From the NCBI RefSeq assembly GCF_000381545.1, contig NZ_KB906673.1:124001-188000 (forward strand): a stretch of 64,000 nucleotides of DNA. The letters are read 5' to 3'. The stretch comes from Rhodonellum psychrophilum GCM71 = DSM 17998. Its GTDB lineage: Bacteria; Bacteroidota; Bacteroidia; Cytophagales; Cyclobacteriaceae. A program made the translations under genes and the position numbers. Under the pieces are notes generated by a model that saw nothing but the letters and a program-made list of their open reading frames with translations, searched no databases and was not told the origin of the DNA. The stretch's first letter is position 1. Every line of letters starts with the position of its first letter. Positions 24,681-34,217 of this stretch are shown piece after piece.

Positions 24681-26006
24681 CTAATTCGCCTCCTCAATCT
24701 TCACCTTGATTTTTTTGAGCTTTTCGTTTTTCAATTTGGCAAGGACTTTATTTACCTGAGTTCTCTTCACAGAGACATAAGATGCGAAATCCAAGATGGT
24801 AATCAGGCCGATGTCTTCTCCCGAAATACCCGCATTTTTGGTCAATAGTCCGACAATATCGCCCTTGCTGATTTTATCCTTTTTCCCTGCACTGATGTAT
24901 AAGCACGCAAAAATGGGAGGAGGCGGTAGCACCAATTCTTCCTGAAGTGTAATCTCCGTAACGGATTTTTCAACGTATTCAGGCAAAGCTTCGTCATTGG
25001 CCAAAACCAGGTAGGCCTGACCTTCGGCGTGCATCCTTGCTGTCCGCCCATTTCTGTGGATAAAGGCATCTTCCTTTGGTGGCAATTGGTAATGTACCAC
25101 ATGTTTGATCTCTGGGATATCCAATCCCCTTGAGGCAAGGTCTGTTGCGATAAGCACATTGTGTGCTCCGCCCCTGAATTTGATGAGGTTTTTTTCCCGA
25201 TCGATCTGCTCCATTCCTCCATGAAGGACACCATGCGCAAATCGATGGTCTGTAAACAAGGTGCTGATTCGGTCCACAGCGTCTCGGTGGTTACAAAAGA
25301 CCAAACACACTTCGTCGTTGAATTCAGCGACCAACCTCATCAAGGTTTCCACTTTTTCAATACTTCGGGTGTGTACCAGCTTCAATTCCAGTTTGGAATC
25401 CACTTCGTCCTTCAGGTAATTGAGTGCTTCGGGTTTGGAGAAGGGAAGAAACTCAGGCCACAATTTCAATTTTGTAGCGGAAGTGAGCAGGTGCTTTTGC
25501 TTGCCGTTTAGGGCCTTAAAGATCAAGGTCAATTGATCATGAAATCCCATTTGTAGGGATTTGTCAAATTCATCCAAAACCACCATATTGACGGTCTTTG
25601 GGTCAAATGATTTTCTGAAGATATGATCTGCCAATCTTCCTGGTGTACCAATAATCACAGCAGGGGCCTCATTTAGGCTGTTTTGTTCGATTTTGACAGA
25701 GTGTCCACCGTAGCAGCAACTTACTTTGTAAGAAGTTTTCATTGCCTTGAATACCTGCTCGATCTGAAGGGCCAACTCTCTTGATGGAACCACAACCAAT
25801 GCCTGCACCCCAGAACTGTCTTTTTGAAGTTGGTTTACAAGTGGAATCAAAAAAGCGATGGTTTTACCAGATCCTGTGGGGGCGAGCAACATCAAGTTTT
25901 CTGAAGAAGCTGCCTTTCCAATGACAGCTTTCTGCATGTCATTGAGTTCCGCGATGGAAAGATTTTTTAGAAACTCCGCGGTTGTCTCTTCCAAATTATT
26001 TTGCAT
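24681..26006 (-). CDS. DEAD-box ATP-dependent RNA helicase, DbpA-like
   Basis: RNA helicase of about 441 residues, likely in ribosome assembly or RNA turnover. Motifs in order: Q-motif region LNDMQKAVI; motif I APTGSGKT; Ia PSRELALQ; II reads LDEFD instead of the usual LDEAD; III SAT; IV-VI including HRNGRTAR. The last 70 residues (ISAGKKDKISKGDIVGLL ... DFASYVSVKR) resemble the DbpA RNA-binding domain that recognises 23S rRNA. Start: the frame opens with TTG at 26012, but ATG at 26006 is preferred. A -7-like TACCTTTG lies at 26010-26017 on this strand, so the mRNA may be almost leaderless. It is followed by an unknown acidic gene. Confidence 0.9.
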   Translation of the reverse strand: MQNNLEETTAEFLKNLSIAELNDMQKAVIGKAASSENLMLLAPTGSGKTIAFLIPLVNQLQKDSSGVQALVVVPSRELALQIEQVFKAMKTSYKVSCCYGGHSVKIEQNSLNEAPAVIIGTPGRLADHIFRKSFDPKTVNMVVLDEFDKSLQMGFHDQLTLIFKALNGKQKHLLTSATKLKLWPEFLPFSKPEALNYLKDEVDSKLELKLVHTRSIEKVETLMRLVAEFNDEVCLVFCNHRDAVDRISTLFTDHRFAHGVLHGGMEQIDREKNLIKFRGGAHNVLIATDLASRGLDIPEIKHVVHYQLPPKEDAFIHRNGRTARMHAEGQAYLVLANDEALPEYVEKSVTEITLQEELVLPPPPIFACLYISAGKKDKISKGDIVGLLTKNAGISGEDIGLITILDFASYVSVKRTQVNKVLAKLKNEKLKKIKVKIEEAN

Positions 26007-26094
26007 ATACAAAGGTAGCTTTAAGCTGACGTCTTTTAGCTATCTTTTTATTTTGTCTTTCGGGTCTTCGTGGAGAAAGCTACAGATTAAAAAA

Positions 26095-26135
26095 AACCGA
26101 TCGTTCCAATATCGTGGATTTTGGAGCGATCGGTT
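26095..26135 (-). terminator. Terminator after fadE
   Basis: On the minus strand AACCGATCGCTCCAA pairs with TTGGAACGATCGGTT (one mismatch), followed by a run of seven to eight Ts. It ends the beta-oxidation operon 11 bp after the fadE stop. Confidence 0.8.
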
Positions 26136-26145
26136 GGTATTTTGC

Positions 26146-27942
26146 TTAGGAAAAAGGATAATGTCCTTTTTCAATCATAAAATCAGCAATTTGTCTTCTC
26201 AGGCTTTTGGTATCTACCAAATCCATTTTGGTGAAACGCTTCAATCCCATCAACATGACTTTTTGCTCATCTCCAGAAGTAAACGAAGCGATTGCTTCCT
26301 TCGCAGCGATGTTTATTTTTTCTGCCGCCTCAGACAGATAAACCTTGGCCATTGCGATCTGCTGCTGACAACTTTCCTCGCCTCTCAGTCCCACCAATTT
26401 CTCAGCTCTCAGGATAGCGGATTCTGCCGCATAAATTTCAATCATGACATCTGCCAGATTCATCATCACCTCCTGTTCATCCTCGATCCTGTCCTGAAGT
26501 GACATGGCGGCTTTTCCTCCAACCATCAGGAATACTTTCTTCAATTTATTCAGAACATCTTTTTCGGCAGCAAAAAGTGTTGAGGTATCGAGAGATTCGA
26601 AACTTGGTACAGATGTCAATTCCTTGGAAACAGCCATTGCCGGTTCAAAAATGTTGACTTCCCCTTTCATTGCCCTTTTCAAAAGCATCCCAACCATCAG
26701 CATTCTGTTGATTTCGTTGGTCCCTTCATATATCCTGGAAATCCTTGCATCTCTGTAGGCCCTTTCCATTGGTGCATCTGCAGAATATCCCATTCCACCA
26801 TAGACCTGAACTCCCTGATCCACGACATAGTCAAGCACTTCAGACCCATGAACCTTGGCAATGGCACATTCGATGGCAAATTGCTCCACACCCTTGAGTT
26901 TTGCTTCGGAATCTTGCATTCCTTCAGCGATCAGACTGTTGATTCGATCCTCTATATCCTGCCCTGCACGGTAGCAAAGGGCTTCTGTAGCAAAGGTTCG
27001 AATCGCCATTTCTGCCAATTTAGCCTTGATGGCACCAAAAGTATTGATGCTCACACCAAATTGTTTTCTTTCGGTAGAATACTTGATGGCAAGGCTTGTA
27101 ACGGTTCTCACACCTCCCAAAACACCTGCACCAAGTTTTACCCTTCCGATATTAAGGATATTCACGGCGATTTTAAATCCGTTTTGACGATCGGAAAGCA
27201 TGTTTTCCACAGGCACCTGACAATCATTGAAGAATACTTGACGGGTAGACGAGCCTTTGATTCCCATCTTTTTCTCCTCTTCATTCATCGTGATACCACC
27301 AAAGGACTTTTCGACAATGAAGGCAGTCAGGTTTTTATCGTCTTCAATCTTGGCAAAGACAATGAACAAATCCGCAAAACCCGCATTGGAGATCCACATT
27401 TTTTGCCCGTTGAGAACATAATGTTTTCCATCAGCAGATAGTGTTGCCTTTGTTTTACCGCTGTTGGCGTCTGAGCCAGCGTCTGGCTCAGTCAGACAGT
27501 AACAGGCAGCCCATTGACCGGTTGCCAACTTGGGCAAGTATTTGTTCTTTTGATCTTCCGTACCATAATAAAGAATAGGCAAGGTACCGATTCCGGTGTG
27601 TGCACCATAGGTAGTGGAAAATGATCCCGCCGCCCCGATAATGTCGGCGATCAGCATAGAGGTATTGAAACTCATGCCCATTCCACCAAAGACTTCGGGA
27701 ACGGAAATGCCCAAAAGACCCAATTCTCCAGCTTTTTTGAAAATCTGGGGTACCAAATCCGGGTTTTTCATGCTGTCTATCTCCTCGATCCTGGGAGTAA
27801 TCTCCGTATCAACAAAGTCTTGACAAGCTTGAGCCATCATTTTTTGTTCTTCCGAGAACTCCTCAAAAATAAAGATGTCCTCTGCAGCTGTTTCCTTAAT
27901 TAGGAATTCACCGCCATTGATTGATTTTTTTATGGTTTCCAT
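26146..27942 (-). CDS. fadE: Acyl-CoA dehydrogenase (FadE type), long form
   Basis: FAD enzyme for the first oxidation of acyl-CoA in fatty-acid beta-oxidation. It is 598 residues, longer than the 380-residue short forms, with a C-terminal extension like VLCAD/ACAD9 and the B. subtilis FadE protein. Seen motifs: CYCLTEPDAGSDANS (FAD and substrate binding), KMWISNAGFADLF, and RISRIYEGTNEINRML near the end of the core domain. The adjacent thiolase and FadN-type bifunctional enzyme make a fadN-fadA-fadE order identical to that of B. subtilis. A strong terminator follows the gene. Confidence 0.94.
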   Translation of the reverse strand: METIKKSINGGEFLIKETAAEDIFIFEEFSEEQKMMAQACQDFVDTEITPRIEEIDSMKNPDLVPQIFKKAGELGLLGISVPEVFGGMGMSFNTSMLIADIIGAAGSFSTTYGAHTGIGTLPILYYGTEDQKNKYLPKLATGQWAACYCLTEPDAGSDANSGKTKATLSADGKHYVLNGQKMWISNAGFADLFIVFAKIEDDKNLTAFIVEKSFGGITMNEEEKKMGIKGSSTRQVFFNDCQVPVENMLSDRQNGFKIAVNILNIGRVKLGAGVLGGVRTVTSLAIKYSTERKQFGVSINTFGAIKAKLAEMAIRTFATEALCYRAGQDIEDRINSLIAEGMQDSEAKLKGVEQFAIECAIAKVHGSEVLDYVVDQGVQVYGGMGYSADAPMERAYRDARISRIYEGTNEINRMLMVGMLLKRAMKGEVNIFEPAMAVSKELTSVPSFESLDTSTLFAAEKDVLNKLKKVFLMVGGKAAMSLQDRIEDEQEVMMNLADVMIEIYAAESAILRAEKLVGLRGEESCQQQIAMAKVYLSEAAEKINIAAKEAIASFTSGDEQKVMLMGLKRFTKMDLVDTKSLRRQIADFMIEKGHYPFS

Positions 27943-28034
27943 TTTGTTTCAGTTTTAAAAGGATAGGCATTCTGACGCGTATTGTTTTGTATTCAAGCAA
28001 CAACCGGTAAACAATTGAAACCGATCACATTCAC

Positions 28035-29210
28035 CTATTTCAAGAGTTCAAAAACCCCTGCCACTCCTTGCCCACCTCCAACACAGGCGGTTACCATTCC
28101 GTATTTTTTATTCTGACGGCGGAGCTCGTTGAAAAGTTGGACGGATAGCTTGGCTCCGGTGCAACCTAGGGGATGACCCATGGCCACAGCACCGCCATTG
28201 ACATTGATGATATCAGGGTTAAGGTCTAGGGATTTGATAACCGCCAAGCTTTGCGCTGCAAATGCCTCGTTCAATTCAATCAATTCAATGTCATTGATGG
28301 AAAGACCGGCTTGCTTCACCGCTTTTGGGATTGCCACTTTTGGACCTATCCCCATGATTCGAGGTTCAACACCGGCGACAGCGTAGGACATCAGCCTGGC
28401 GATGGGTTCAATATTCAATTCCTTGACCATTCTTTCCGACATCACGACCACAAATGCGGCACCATCAGAAGTCTGGGAAGAATTTCCCGCAGTCACTTGA
28501 CCTCCGTTTTTGAATGCAGGTTTTAGGTTGGAAAGGATTTCCATTGATGTTCCTTTTCGAGGACCCTCATCTGTATCGACGATGTATTTTCGGGTTTTCT
28601 TCTTTCCCTTTTCGTCAAGATAAGTTTCTTCTACTTCCACAGGCACAATTTCATCCTTGAACTTTCCAGCGGCAATGGCTGCAAAAGCCTTTTCATGTGA
28701 TTTTACGGAGAACAAATCAGATTCCTCTCTGGTGATGTTATAATCCTTTGCCAATTCTTCCGCAGTAAGCCCCATGCTGAGGTAATAATCCGGAGTTTTG
28801 GAGGCAATGTTCCAGTTGAGCGCTGTTTTATAACCCATCATCGGGACCATTGACATGGATTCCGTACCGCCGGCGATAATGCAATCTGCCATTCCTGCCT
28901 TGATCTTGCCAACCGCCAAAGCAATGGCTTCCAATCCCGAGCCACAATATCTGTTGACAATAAATCCAGGATTATCTACTCCCAAGGCAAGTAGTGAAAT
29001 CATTCTCCCCATCTGCATGCCCTGTTCGGCTTCCGGAACGGCATTGCCTACAATGAGGTCCTCAACCATTTTGGATTCCAAACCCGGTGTGTTGGCGACC
29101 AAATGCTTGATGACATCAGAAGCCAAATCATCGGGCCGATAAAAACGAAAACCTCCTTTTTTGGCTTTGCCAACTGCCGATCTATATCCATTTACTATAT
29201 ATGCTTCCAT
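28035..29210 (-). CDS. fadA: Acetyl-CoA C-acyltransferase (3-ketoacyl-CoA thiolase)
   Basis: Catalyses thiolytic cleavage of 3-ketoacyl-CoA, the last step of beta-oxidation. It has 391 residues. The nucleophile is in NRYCGSGLEAI, the histidine of NGGAVAMGHPLGCTGA is present, and the second cysteine is in TACVGGGQG. The C-terminus is complete. It lies 85 bp after the bifunctional FadN-like gene and 92 bp before fadE on the same strand. A degradative rather than biosynthetic thiolase is inferred from the operon. Confidence 0.96.
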   Translation of the reverse strand: MEAYIVNGYRSAVGKAKKGGFRFYRPDDLASDVIKHLVANTPGLESKMVEDLIVGNAVPEAEQGMQMGRMISLLALGVDNPGFIVNRYCGSGLEAIALAVGKIKAGMADCIIAGGTESMSMVPMMGYKTALNWNIASKTPDYYLSMGLTAEELAKDYNITREESDLFSVKSHEKAFAAIAAGKFKDEIVPVEVEETYLDEKGKKKTRKYIVDTDEGPRKGTSMEILSNLKPAFKNGGQVTAGNSSQTSDGAAFVVVMSERMVKELNIEPIARLMSYAVAGVEPRIMGIGPKVAIPKAVKQAGLSINDIELIELNEAFAAQSLAVIKSLDLNPDIINVNGGAVAMGHPLGCTGAKLSVQLFNELRRQNKKYGMVTACVGGGQGVAGVFELLK

Positions 29211-29295
29211 TTTATTTTTTATTGGGTTAACTGAAAATTTAAGGTGACCAAATCTTGATCCTGGCCAATCGATCCAAATTGTCTGGGAACCGACA

Positions 29296-31701
29296 CTAAT
29301 TTCTAAGTGGTTTTCCTTTGAATAGAATGGAGTGAATCCGCTCTAGGGTCTTTTTCTCACCAGTCAAGCTCAAGAAGGCCTCCCTTTCCAAATCCAAAAG
29401 ATATTGCTCAGTCACTTCTGTCGGAGAAGACAAATCCCCTCCAGACATTACCCAGGCAAGTTTTCTAGCGATTTTTGCATCGTGATCAGAGATGTAAGCA
29501 CCGTACTGCATCCCGGTAATCCCAGCTTCAAACAAGGCCAAAGAAGTTTTTCCAAGTACCTTGATATTGGTTTGCTGTATCGGCTGGATATAACCCGCAT
29601 CGGATAAGGCCAGTACTTTTTCCTTGGCATCTGCCAACACCCTTTTTCTGTTCAGGGTGATGGCGTCCTTGGTCTGCAAATATCCCAAAGCCCTTGCCTC
29701 ATGTGCTGAGGTAGAAACCTTGGCAGTGGCGATGTTCATAAAGTAGTCCTGAAGTTGGTTGAGTTCCACATCTCCGGCAATCAGTCTGTTGGAAAATCTC
29801 AGCGTCATCTCCTTGGTTCCTCCACCTGCTGGAATCAAACCGACACCTACTTCTACCAAACCCATATACAATTCCGCGTGTGCCTGAACCGCATCTGCAT
29901 GAAGAGACATTTCACAACCTCCCCCCAATGCCATATTGTGTGGAGCAACCACCACTGGAATAGAAGAATAGCGCACCTTCATCATGGTGTTTTGAAACTG
30001 TGCAATCATCAGGTTGATTTCGTCGTATTCCTGATCACCTGCAAACATGAACAACATGGCCAAATTTGCCCCTGCGGAGAAATTTCCACCTTCGTTTCCA
30101 ATCACCAATCCTTTGTAGGATTTTTCAGCCATGCTGATGGCGGTATTGATTCCTTCTATCACTTCCGCACCCAGGGAATTCATCTTGGTATGGAATTCCA
30201 ATCCAATCACCTCATCGCCCATGTCATAGATCGTGGCTCCAGCATTGCCCCAAAGTTTTTTATTGGCCGCTTTAAGTGTATCCAAGAGAATAAATTCTTC
30301 CGCACCCGGAACTGGCAAGTATGATTTTGAATGAATATCGTAGTACTTTTTCTGTCCGTTTTCAACCTTGTAAAAAGCCGTATGGCCTGCATCCAACATT
30401 TCATGGACCCATGGAGCTGCAATTTCTCCGGCAGCTTTCATCTTCTCGACGGTTTCTTGTAAACCCAAAACATCCCAGGTTTCAAATGGACCCAACTCCC
30501 AACCAAACCCAGCACAAACTGCTTGATCGATACGATAGAGTTCGTCGGAAATTTCAGGAATCCTATTTGCACAGTATTGAAACAGATCATAGAAAGTAGC
30601 TCTGTAAAATTCACCTGCCCTATCCTCAAAATTCACGAGGAATTTAATTCTTTTCTTCAAGTCATCAATTTCCTTGGAGGCTTCCAATGCCTTGAACTTT
30701 GGCTTCTCTACATCCTTATATTCAAAAGTCTTAAGATCTAATTCCTTAAGTTCCTTGGTGCCATCTTCATGACGGATCATTTTAAAATAACCCTGGCCGG
30801 TTTTATCACCCCACCATTTGTTCTCGTTCAATACTTCGACAATCTTAGGTAATTTGAATTTATCCCTGGATTCATCATGCGAGAGCGCCTTGTAAAGGTT
30901 ATTGGCAACGTTCACCGTAGTATCCAATCCCACTACATCCATGGTACGAAAAGTAGCAGATTTGGCCCTTCCAATGAGTGTTCCTGTGAGTTTGTCCACC
31001 TCAGATACACTGAGTCCCATTTTCTCAACAGCATGCATCCCCGAAATAATGGCATAGACACCTATTCTATTGGCGATAAATGCAGGGGTATCCTTGCAGA
31101 GCACAGTTTCCTTACCCAAAATCCTGTCCCCAAAATCCATCAAGAAATCGATGATTTCAGGATTGGTCTTGGGAGCCGGAATAATTTCCAATAATCTCAA
31201 GTACCTCGGGGGATTGAAAAAGTGGGTTCCGGCAAAATTCGCCTGAAAATCTTCAGACCTTCCTTCGCACATGAGGTGCATCGGAATTCCGGAGGTATTT
31301 GAGGTAATTAAGGTGCCTGGTTTCCTGAATTTTTCCACCTTCTCAAAAAGTGACTGTTTGATATCCAGTCTTTCCACTACTACTTCCATCACCCAATCGT
31401 AATCCTTGATTTTTGGCAAATCATCATCAAAATTACCTGTGGTGATCCTGGAAATAAACCCAGCATCGTAAAGAGAAGCTGGTTTTGATTTTAATGTGTT
31501 GGTTAAGGCGGTTTCAACAATTCTATTCCTGACTGCCTTGTCAGAGATAGTTAAACCTTTTTTCTTTTCTTCCTCACTCGGTTCTTTGGGCACTATATCG
31601 AGCAACAATACCTGAACGCCAATATTGGCGAAATGGCAGGCAATCCTCGATCCCATTACTCCCGAACCTAAAATGGCAATTTTTTTAATGGCTCTTTTCA
31701 T
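29296..31701 (-). CDS. fadN: Bifunctional 3-hydroxyacyl-CoA dehydrogenase / enoyl-CoA hydratase (FadN type)
   Basis: Carries out the two middle steps of beta-oxidation. It has 801 residues with the dehydrogenase first: NAD-binding ILGSGVMGSRIACHFANIG at residue 10, and catalytic HFFNPPRYL near 185. A second dehydrogenase domain follows (GFGWELGPFETWD). The hydratase domain is last, with GNFSAGANLAML (oxyanion site) and ALGGGCEMSLHAD. This order is that of FadN of B. subtilis, opposite to E. coli FadB. It starts 12 bp after the MarR-type regulator gene, so it is part of the regulated operon. Confidence 0.94.
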   Translation of the reverse strand: MKRAIKKIAILGSGVMGSRIACHFANIGVQVLLLDIVPKEPSEEEKKKGLTISDKAVRNRIVETALTNTLKSKPASLYDAGFISRITTGNFDDDLPKIKDYDWVMEVVVERLDIKQSLFEKVEKFRKPGTLITSNTSGIPMHLMCEGRSEDFQANFAGTHFFNPPRYLRLLEIIPAPKTNPEIIDFLMDFGDRILGKETVLCKDTPAFIANRIGVYAIISGMHAVEKMGLSVSEVDKLTGTLIGRAKSATFRTMDVVGLDTTVNVANNLYKALSHDESRDKFKLPKIVEVLNENKWWGDKTGQGYFKMIRHEDGTKELKELDLKTFEYKDVEKPKFKALEASKEIDDLKKRIKFLVNFEDRAGEFYRATFYDLFQYCANRIPEISDELYRIDQAVCAGFGWELGPFETWDVLGLQETVEKMKAAGEIAAPWVHEMLDAGHTAFYKVENGQKKYYDIHSKSYLPVPGAEEFILLDTLKAANKKLWGNAGATIYDMGDEVIGLEFHTKMNSLGAEVIEGINTAISMAEKSYKGLVIGNEGGNFSAGANLAMLFMFAGDQEYDEINLMIAQFQNTMMKVRYSSIPVVVAPHNMALGGGCEMSLHADAVQAHAELYMGLVEVGVGLIPAGGGTKEMTLRFSNRLIAGDVELNQLQDYFMNIATAKVSTSAHEARALGYLQTKDAITLNRKRVLADAKEKVLALSDAGYIQPIQQTNIKVLGKTSLALFEAGITGMQYGAYISDHDAKIARKLAWVMSGGDLSSPTEVTEQYLLDLEREAFLSLTGEKKTLERIHSILFKGKPLRN

Positions 31702-31713
31702 AAAGTTTTTTTA

Positions 31714-32196
31714 TTAAAGTTCGTACACCTTATCACTGTACGAATTAGGGTTTATTGGTTCTGATTGAATATTTTCAATGACTTTATTGATTTTCTGGAA
31801 CACTGAATAGAAAATTTCCAGCTCACTTTCACTGGCCAATTCCCTTACCTGAAGATTAAAATTTTTGATGGTCTCCACTGAAATTGCCTTTTTGCGTTTA
31901 CCCTCCGGCGTCAAAAATATCCTCACGGATCTTTTGTCATTTGGATCCGCTTTTTTAAAAATGAATCCTTTTTCCTCCATAGTCTTGAGCATCCTGGTGA
32001 GACTTCTTGCCTCCAGTCCAATCAATGGGGCAATTTTGGTGGCAGCAGTCCCTTCCTTGGAGTTGATGTTGATCAGAACAAATCCCATGGCCGTGGTAAA
32101 ATCTTCCTGGGCTGCTTTTTGATTGTACATCCTGGAAATGGCATGCCAAGCACTCTTGATGTGATGATCTACCGTTTCTTCTCGTTTCATAGACAA
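31714..32196 (-). CDS. MarR-family regulator heading the fatty-acid oxidation operon
   Basis: 160-residue winged-helix regulator. MarR landmarks: helices before DFTTAMGFVLININSKEG, recognition region IAPLIGLEARSLTRMLKTMEEKG, and wing DPNDKRSVRIFLTPEGKRKK. First gene of the marR-fadN-fadA-fadE operon, 12 bp from fadN. Two TGCATGCA-core palindromes lie just upstream and are the natural autoregulatory operators. It probably senses fatty acids or acyl-CoA, by analogy with function of the operon. It is not related to the FadR families of E. coli or B. subtilis. Confidence 0.88.
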   Translation of the reverse strand: MSMKREETVDHHIKSAWHAISRMYNQKAAQEDFTTAMGFVLININSKEGTAATKIAPLIGLEARSLTRMLKTMEEKGFIFKKADPNDKRSVRIFLTPEGKRKKAISVETIKNFNLQVRELASESELEIFYSVFQKINKVIENIQSEPINPNSYSDKVYEL

Positions 32197-32227
32197 TATT
32201 TTACACTTCTAATGTAAGAAAAATATT

Positions 32228-32267
32228 GTATGCATGCATACTATTTCCTAAAAAAGTTATGCATGCA
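32228..32267. promoter_or_regulatory. Tandem palindromic operators before the fad operon
   Basis: GTATGCATGCATAC (32228-32241) is a perfect 14-bp palindrome. A second copy with core TGCATGCA follows at 32260-32267, centres 29 bp apart. They lie 32-71 bp before the MarR-type start codon. Binding by that regulator is inferred. Confidence 0.65.
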
Positions 32268-32295
32268 GAGGAAATTAAAAAAACATAAATTTTAA

Positions 32296-32321
32296 AATAA
32301 CGGAATATTATTTTTCCGTTA
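32296..32321 (-). terminator. Probable fadD terminator
   Basis: ATAACGGAA and TTCCGTTAT (32296-32304, 32313-32321) form a nine-bp hairpin 70 bp past the fadD stop, followed on the minus strand by TTTAAAATTT. Moderate strength. Confidence 0.5.
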
Positions 32322-32392
32322 TCAATTTAGGGCCATTAAGTATTGAATTTTGGATTAGAAAACTGAAATATCAAAATAAGTTTCTGAAAATT

Positions 32393-34147
32393 TTATTTGT
32401 ATAAATCTTCCATTTCTTTCGCATATTTTTCATGTATCACTTTTCTCTTCAGTTTCATGGTTGGAGTAAGTTCACCGGATTCCACGCTCCAGGATTTTGA
32501 AAGCAATTTGAACCTCTTGATTTGCTCCCATTTCCCAAAATACTTGTTTAGATCATCTATTTCCCTTTGAAATTTCTCCAAAATTTCATCCTTTGCGATC
32601 ATCTCCTCGTCATGGGTGTAGGGGATATCTTTGTGTTTACAATAATCCTTTAGTGCATCAAAACTCGGAACAATCAGTGCCGTTGGGTAATTTTTGTTTT
32701 CTCCCACCACAATCAATTGGTCGATTAAGACAGATTCCTTGAATTTGTTTTCCAAAGGCTGTGGAGCAATATATTTACCTCCGGAAGTTTTGAACATTTC
32801 CTTCTTCCTATCAGTGATCTTTAGGTAATTGCCTTCGTGTAGCTCTCCAATATCGCTTGTATGGAACCAGCCATCCTTGAGTACCTCTGCGGTCAATGCT
32901 GCATTCTTGTAGTAGCCTTTCATGACATTTGGTCCCTTGACCAAGATTTCTCCATCTTCAGCAATTTTGACTTCGACCTCCTTGACCAATTTTCCTACAA
33001 ATCCTATTCTAATTTCCTTTAGATTACATACGGAAGTGGATATAACGGGAGAAGTTTCGGTAAGCCCATAACCCTCACAAATAGGAATGCCAGCACTCCA
33101 AAATACCCGGGCCAATCTTGGTTGAAGTGCAGATGCGCCTGAATTGATCTGCATAATATTGCCTCCAAGCGCCTCTCTCCATTTGTTGAAAATGATTTTA
33201 TTGGCCAATTTCAATTGAAAATTGTACCATGATCCCTGATCCTTGGAGGGTTCATATTGCAGACCAAGGTTTAAGGCCCAGAAAAAGAGCGATTTTTTTA
33301 TACCGGTTAGCCCGTAGCCTTTGGAAACAATTTTATCATATACTTTTTCCAGTAATCTGGGGACTGTATTGAACATTTGAGGCTGGATTTCTTTTAAATT
33401 TTCCCCAATTGATTCCATACTTTCAGCGTAATAAATGGAAATACCCATGAATAGATAACAAAAAGAGCCTGTTCTTTCATAGATATGACAAAGGGGTAAG
33501 AAACTTAATGCCTTCGAATTTCCAGCAGGTACAATGATCCGGTCTTCCACTGCAGATACATTGTGTAGCACGTTGCCATGCGTCAACATAACTCCTTTGG
33601 GTGTTCCGGTCGTTCCTGAGGTATAGATAATGGTAAAGAGACTCTCTTCCATTACAAATGATTTAGCCGTCTCTAGCGCACTCAAATCTCCATTCTTTCC
33701 TTTTGACATAAAATCCTCCCAATGGATACAGGATTCTAATTTGTCAAAAGAGAATATCTGCCTTTCAATTCCAAGGGATGCTTCCTTTGCTTTGGCTAAT
33801 ATTTCCTCATCACCCACAAAAACCATTTTCACCTCTGCATGCTCAAAAATGTACTTATAGTCCTCTGCTGAGATGGTTGGATACATCGGAACAGATATGG
33901 CGCCTATTTGCTGGAGCGCCAAATCTATAAAATTCCATTCTGGACGGTTGTTTGAAATAATGGCAACTTTGTCTCCTGACCCAATATTGGACGATAAAAA
34001 AGCCATGCTCAGTTGATCCACTATCTTTTTCAAATCCTTGGATGAAAAGGTTACCCATTCTCCATTTACTTTATGGCCTAGGGCGACCTCTTTGTTGTAT
34101 TTTAAAATCTGATAATCGATGATGTCAAAGAGTCTGTTGATCTGCAT
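32393..34147 (-). CDS. fadD: Long-chain fatty acid-CoA ligase (AMP-forming)
   Basis: Activates fatty acids with ATP and CoA, feeding the downstream beta-oxidation operon. It has 584 residues. The AMP-binding motif YTSGTTGTPKGVMLTHGN and the linker GWFHTSDIGELHEGNYLKITDRKKE, with the following catalytic-lysine domain, are all intact. It resembles the long-chain ligase group with the PLCHIYERTGS segment. Separated from the marR-fad operon by 196 bp containing its own terminator and the operators, so it is transcribed separately, starting next to the candidate replication origin. Confidence 0.95.
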   Translation of the reverse strand: MQINRLFDIIDYQILKYNKEVALGHKVNGEWVTFSSKDLKKIVDQLSMAFLSSNIGSGDKVAIISNNRPEWNFIDLALQQIGAISVPMYPTISAEDYKYIFEHAEVKMVFVGDEEILAKAKEASLGIERQIFSFDKLESCIHWEDFMSKGKNGDLSALETAKSFVMEESLFTIIYTSGTTGTPKGVMLTHGNVLHNVSAVEDRIIVPAGNSKALSFLPLCHIYERTGSFCYLFMGISIYYAESMESIGENLKEIQPQMFNTVPRLLEKVYDKIVSKGYGLTGIKKSLFFWALNLGLQYEPSKDQGSWYNFQLKLANKIIFNKWREALGGNIMQINSGASALQPRLARVFWSAGIPICEGYGLTETSPVISTSVCNLKEIRIGFVGKLVKEVEVKIAEDGEILVKGPNVMKGYYKNAALTAEVLKDGWFHTSDIGELHEGNYLKITDRKKEMFKTSGGKYIAPQPLENKFKESVLIDQLIVVGENKNYPTALIVPSFDALKDYCKHKDIPYTHDEEMIAKDEILEKFQREIDDLNKYFGKWEQIKRFKLLSKSWSVESGELTPTMKLKRKVIHEKYAKEMEDLYK

Positions 34148-34217
34148 GTGGAAATGGGCTTAATGTTTTTTTAAGGTATCAAAAAGCTTTGAGGAAAGCA
34201 AAAGCGATCAAAATAAG
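34148..34217. other. fadD upstream region
   Basis: Short region between fadD and the DnaA-box cluster; it must carry the fadD promoter. No exact -7 element is seen on the minus strand. Confidence 0.3.

Noticed and set aside
26848-27441. 197-codon plus-strand frame inside fadE
   Set aside because: Antisense shadow of the acyl-CoA dehydrogenase.
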